From: Cryptomeria japonica
Lineage: Eukaryota; Streptophyta; Pinopsida; Cupressales; Cupressaceae
DNA: 60,000 nt
Direction of reading: 5' to 3'
NCBI RefSeq assembly: GCF_030272615.1
Contig: NC_081415.1
Location: 105,229,796 to 105,289,795 of the forward strand
The notes beneath the pieces were generated by a model. That model worked only from the letters and a program-made list of their open reading frames with translations, made no database searches and was not told the origin of the DNA. The position numbers and the translations under genes were made by a program. Below are positions 57,077 to 60,000 of this stretch, piece after piece. Every line of letters begins with the position of its first letter. The stretch's first letter is position 1.

Positions 57077-58529
57077 GACACCCCCCCAAATTCACTCAAT
57101 CAAAGAACCCCCCCCCCAATGTGATGTTTTTGACACTTTATAGGTAGTGCGTATACAATGGGCCACTTGCAAAAAATGGCAAAGTGGACTTCTGATTTAC
57201 AATTTTACAACTGCCTCAATAAGGCCAAAAGAGTCTAAAACTGATAATGCAAGAGATCTAACTAAGATCCAAGCAATTTACAAGTACCTAACAGGCCAAA
57301 TAAGACCAATATCTGAAAGTACAATTTTCACTCAAAATCTCTGAAATCTGATCATAGATTCTGAAAGTAGATGAAAATATAAGCACTTTGAAAAAAAACG
57401 GCACCTGAAAAGGAGGTCGTATGAGCTCAAACGAGGCCTTTGAAGTTGCAGAATTGAGGATTGGATAGGTACAGCTGAGAGAATCCGAAAATTCCGAAAA
57501 ACCTGTGCACCAAAATTAGAAAATAACCACACCACTGCGAAGATCACAAAATTTTAGCCCATTTCAAAAAAAATTGCACCAAAAAAGGAGCAAAAATGAG
57601 CAAGATATGGCATTCCAAAGTTGGACTGCAAAACTGAAAAGCCCAATGGAGAGGGGTCAAAATTTTTTCAAAAAAGTGCTGATGTGGCGCAGACGTCAGC
57701 AAGTCACTGTGTTAAATTTGACGGCCGTATGACCGTCATGAAAACTTTGCCTCCCTGCTGACTGGGCGTCCATATTGTACGAACGACTGACTGTACATGT
57801 GACTGCGTAGACCGTACAGATGATGTGGCACTGTACGGATGCGTGCGTGGCTCTGTGACTGGGTAGACCGTACGGTCGAGGTGGCACAGTACGTGGCGTA
57901 CGGAGGTGACTGTTTTCGAGCCATGTGGCAGTTGAGTGCTGACTGGACTCCTGCGTGGCATTGCTGGAAGACTGGGCGGCGTCGGGAGTCTTTGCCGGCC
58001 GCTGTCTGTACCGGAGCGTCGCCGGTGGCGGTCGGGAGCTGCCGGAGGCGGTGGGCGGGGGAAGCGTCGGGGACTTGCGGGTGCCGTCGGTGGGAGATCT
58101 CGGCGCAGGCGGCTCTGCAGCGACGGCGTTCGGCGGCAGTCTGCGGGTACGGTCGGCGGTACCTGTGCGCAGAAAGATACAGGTACGGGGGGGTCTGCGG
58201 ACCCCCAAACAAATTTTTTTCTTTTTTTTTTTTTAATAATTTTTTTTTGAAAATTTTCCAAAATTCCTCTTTTTTTGTTTTTCGAAAAAATAAATTTTTT
58301 TTTTCTAGAAAAAAATCCGAAATCCGTACAAAAATAGGCAAAATTGGGGAAAAAATTTTTTCTCACCAAAAGCGGTCGACTTTATAGTCGAAATTTATGG
58401 AAATGGCCTCCTGGATTCAACAGTGATGTCCAAATCGCTGTATGATGCCCCCAAAAAATGAAGATCCCCAAATCCGAAAGTAGAAGCCTTCCACGATGTC
58501 TCCAAAAACTGATCAACGAAGCCCCAATC
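57077..58529 (-). other. Leader of element G with a GC-rich block
   Basis: 1.45 kb between PBS and gag. Beside gag it has C runs (57083-57118, plus strand). The part at 57700-58210 is strongly GC-rich in an otherwise AT-rich window and opens overlapping frames on both strands. Within it, a ~57-bp unit is repeated imperfectly (57799-57838 and 57856-57893, GTAGACCGTAC and GTGGCAC-GTAC words). A perfect 7-bp hairpin GGGGGTC/GACCCCC lies at 58189-58206. The stretch at 58210-58360 is homopolymeric A/T. I call no gene here. Confidence 0.6.
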
Positions 58530-58541
58530 GCTCTGATACCA
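58530..58541 (-). other. Primer-binding site of element G
   Basis: The minus strand reads TGGTATCAGAGC, a perfect copia initiator tRNA-Met PBS. Confidence 0.92.
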
Positions 58542-58988
58542 TGTTGGATTTTGCCAAGATCAAGGGCACAATGAAAAGCATAAAAGAGACAATAGAATGA
58601 CAAGAACACCCTGTATTCTCATCAATATAAAAATGATCAACTGGATTAACCAATACAATGAATAGAGGCCTGCTTATATAGGCAAGGCCATATGGATGTA
58701 TGAGCACACAAATATGACATGTGGCTCAATGAGAAACAAGGGTAGGTAAGAAATACTAAGGGTAGGTAGGAGAAATAATATAATATTCCACAAGAGGTGG
58801 ATGACCCATCGAATGTGGAGTGTAACAGCAAAATAAGACCACGAAAGGTGGAATTTCTCCTACAAGCTCTATCCCTAAGTGCACACTTCCCTAAGTGTCT
58901 CAATTCCAAACTACGAAGAGATGCATTATCCTAAGTTAACTTAAGTAAGTGTAATAATATCCAAAGTGAATATTTATTTACACCAACA
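58542..58988 (-). repeat. 5' LTR of element G (447 bp)
   Basis: Same length as 52250-52696, about 98% identical by eye. The TATA box is near 58677. Confidence 0.97.
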
Positions 58989-58993
58989 TACTC

Positions 58994-60000
58994 ATACCTC
59001 TTCAAGATGTCTTTGCTGTCCTCTTCTTACCTAGGAAGAATTAAAGATCTAAGATCTGATTCCCTTTATTCACTTGGGTGATCTAGCTGATTGCATTGCT
59101 CTTTGACCCTTAGAAGATGTTGTCTTGCTTGGGTAGCTCTATGTAATCAATCTTCATTCAACCTTTGGCAATGTTTTATATCAGCTACTCCAAAGTACAC
59201 AAAATCAGACTTATGGTGAGATGTATCATCTACATCATCATGTCCCATGCTTGTACATTGTGTACCATCAACGACAGGTTGCATATCATTGATTTTATCT
59301 TGGCCAGAGGCCGCAATATCTTGAGAAAGATAGGCTGCATCACTTGGGTGATCTAGCTAATTGCATTGCTCTTTGACCCTTAGAAGATGTTGTCTTGCTT
59401 GGGTAGCTCTATGTAATCAATCTTCATTAAACCTTTGGCAATGTTTTATATCAGCTACTCCAAAGTACACAAAATCAGACTTATGGTGAGATGTATCATC
59501 CACATCATCATGTCCCATGCTTGTACATTGTGTACCATCAACGGTAGGTTGCATATCATTGATTTTATCTTGGCCAGAGGCCGCAATATCCTGAGAAAGA
59601 TAGGTTGCATCACTATTGCTATCAAATCCAGAATCACTGTCATACTTTTGTGTCCAATGTGCAACAAAATCTAATCTCTGATGCTGAAAGTCATATGTTG
59701 CCTTACCATTCCAAACCTGCATTTCCAATGTGCTCTTTGCCTCCAACCACAACCATGGTGAAATCATCTTTACGAACCAAACATTATCATATGATTAGGC
59801 AATATTCTAGTCCCTACAACCAACTCTCTAAAACCAAATGCCTCATATGATTTCAACAAGCAATCCTCCATTGCAAGCATATGAATGAGGCAAGTGAAAT
59901 CTGTTGGGATATTTTTAGATTTTTGGGTGATTGCCTTAATGGTATCTGAGAGATGTGTTGTCATTGCTGTCAACATATTTTCTCTGTCTAGTGTAGTGTT
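58994..60000 (-). pseudogene. Decayed coding-like sequence right of G, including a 270-bp tandem duplication
   Basis: This continues the frame interrupted by G. Open pieces on the minus strand are 59976-59770 (TTHLSDTIKAITQKSKNIP, LKSYEAFGFRELVVGTRI) and 59767-59417 (WLWLEAKSTLEMQVWNGKATYD, then an Asp/Ser-rich stretch). A possible splice acceptor, TTAATTCTTCCTAG, occurs on the minus strand near 59030. I do not recognise the protein. Position 60000 is inside it. Confidence 0.35.
59071..59610. repeat. 270-bp direct tandem duplication
   Basis: CACTTGGGTGATCTAGCT starts at 59071 and again at 59341. The two copies differ at only a few positions over 270 bp. The length is a multiple of three, so it keeps a reading frame. 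Confidence 0.92.

Larger units (their letters stand above)
52250..58988 (-). mobile_element. Ty1/copia element G, nearly intact
   Basis: Two 447-bp LTRs (52250-52696 and 58542-58988) differ at about seven positions. The flanks are TACTT (52245-52249) and TACTC (58989-58993), a 4/5 TSD. PBS, PPT, a 1.46-kb leader and an almost intact Gag-Pol are present. It belongs to a different copia lineage from E and F: the polyprotein start, leader and PPT differ. Confidence 0.95.

Noticed and set aside
57696-58387. Overlapping long frames on both strands (170-221 codons) in the leader of G
   Set aside because: They come from high GC content and A/T homopolymers, are low-complexity, overlap each other in several frames, and show no domain.
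1-60000. tRNA or rRNA genes
   Set aside because: I looked for conserved tRNA arm motifs and rRNA blocks and saw only PBS sequences complementary to tRNA 3' ends.

Overview
This window looks like nuclear DNA of a seed plant. It is dominated by layered retrotransposons, with two exons of one ordinary gene. Plant-type Ty1/copia polyproteins, TGGTATC-AGC primer-binding sites, a plant hAT transposase, long TE-filled introns and many old degenerate LTR elements point to a large genome. A gymnosperm (conifer-like) genome is my best guess, but this is inference. I found no rRNA, tRNA or CRISPR array.

Layout. Positions 1-6587 hold the 5' part of a minus-strand copia element (copia-1). Its gag is split by an hAT transposon (694-4562) and by a short non-autonomous element (4707-5395). 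Positions 7069-33110 hold four nested members of a family with giant (~4 kb) LTRs. D is a plus-strand solo LTR. It contains A, a minus-strand single unit that carries a ~1,087-codon broken ORF. A contains B, a minus-strand solo LTR, and B contains C, a complete minus-strand element with 4.1 kb and 4.0 kb LTRs. Each level has its own 5-bp target-site duplication (TSD): AGTAC, GGTTG, CAACC and GGTAG. C resembles a LARD (large LTRs, no pol). It has a 576-codon ORF of unknown function, a fourfold PBS array and U3 arrays of a 35-bp hairpin.

Positions 33651-34394 hold two exons of a RING-CH (MARCH-like) E3 ligase gene on the plus strand. The sequence on both sides reads as intron, so D and its contents, and probably copia-1, appear to sit in its introns. 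Positions 34785-35300 hold a short hAT-like element in the next intron, and ~36282-36990 a probable plus-strand solo LTR. Positions 37153-42639 are copia element E, and 43491-51139 are copia element F, which contains J (47534-49502). Positions 52250-58988 are copia element G, whose polyprotein is open except for one stop near its end. F lies in a TGTAATGTCCCC-type LTR (H), and G interrupts a decayed reading frame that belongs to H. The last kilobase holds a 270-bp tandem duplication in the same decayed sequence.

How it fits together. Apart from the RING-CH gene, every recognisable reading frame serves transposition or is of unknown function inside a mobile element. The most unusual part is the giant-LTR family. 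Its LTR units have two TATA boxes about 0.9-1.4 kb apart in B, C and D. In A, a long protein-coding frame lies between the equivalent points. The U3 repeats differ between members, and the hairpin array in B and C has a ~166-bp period.
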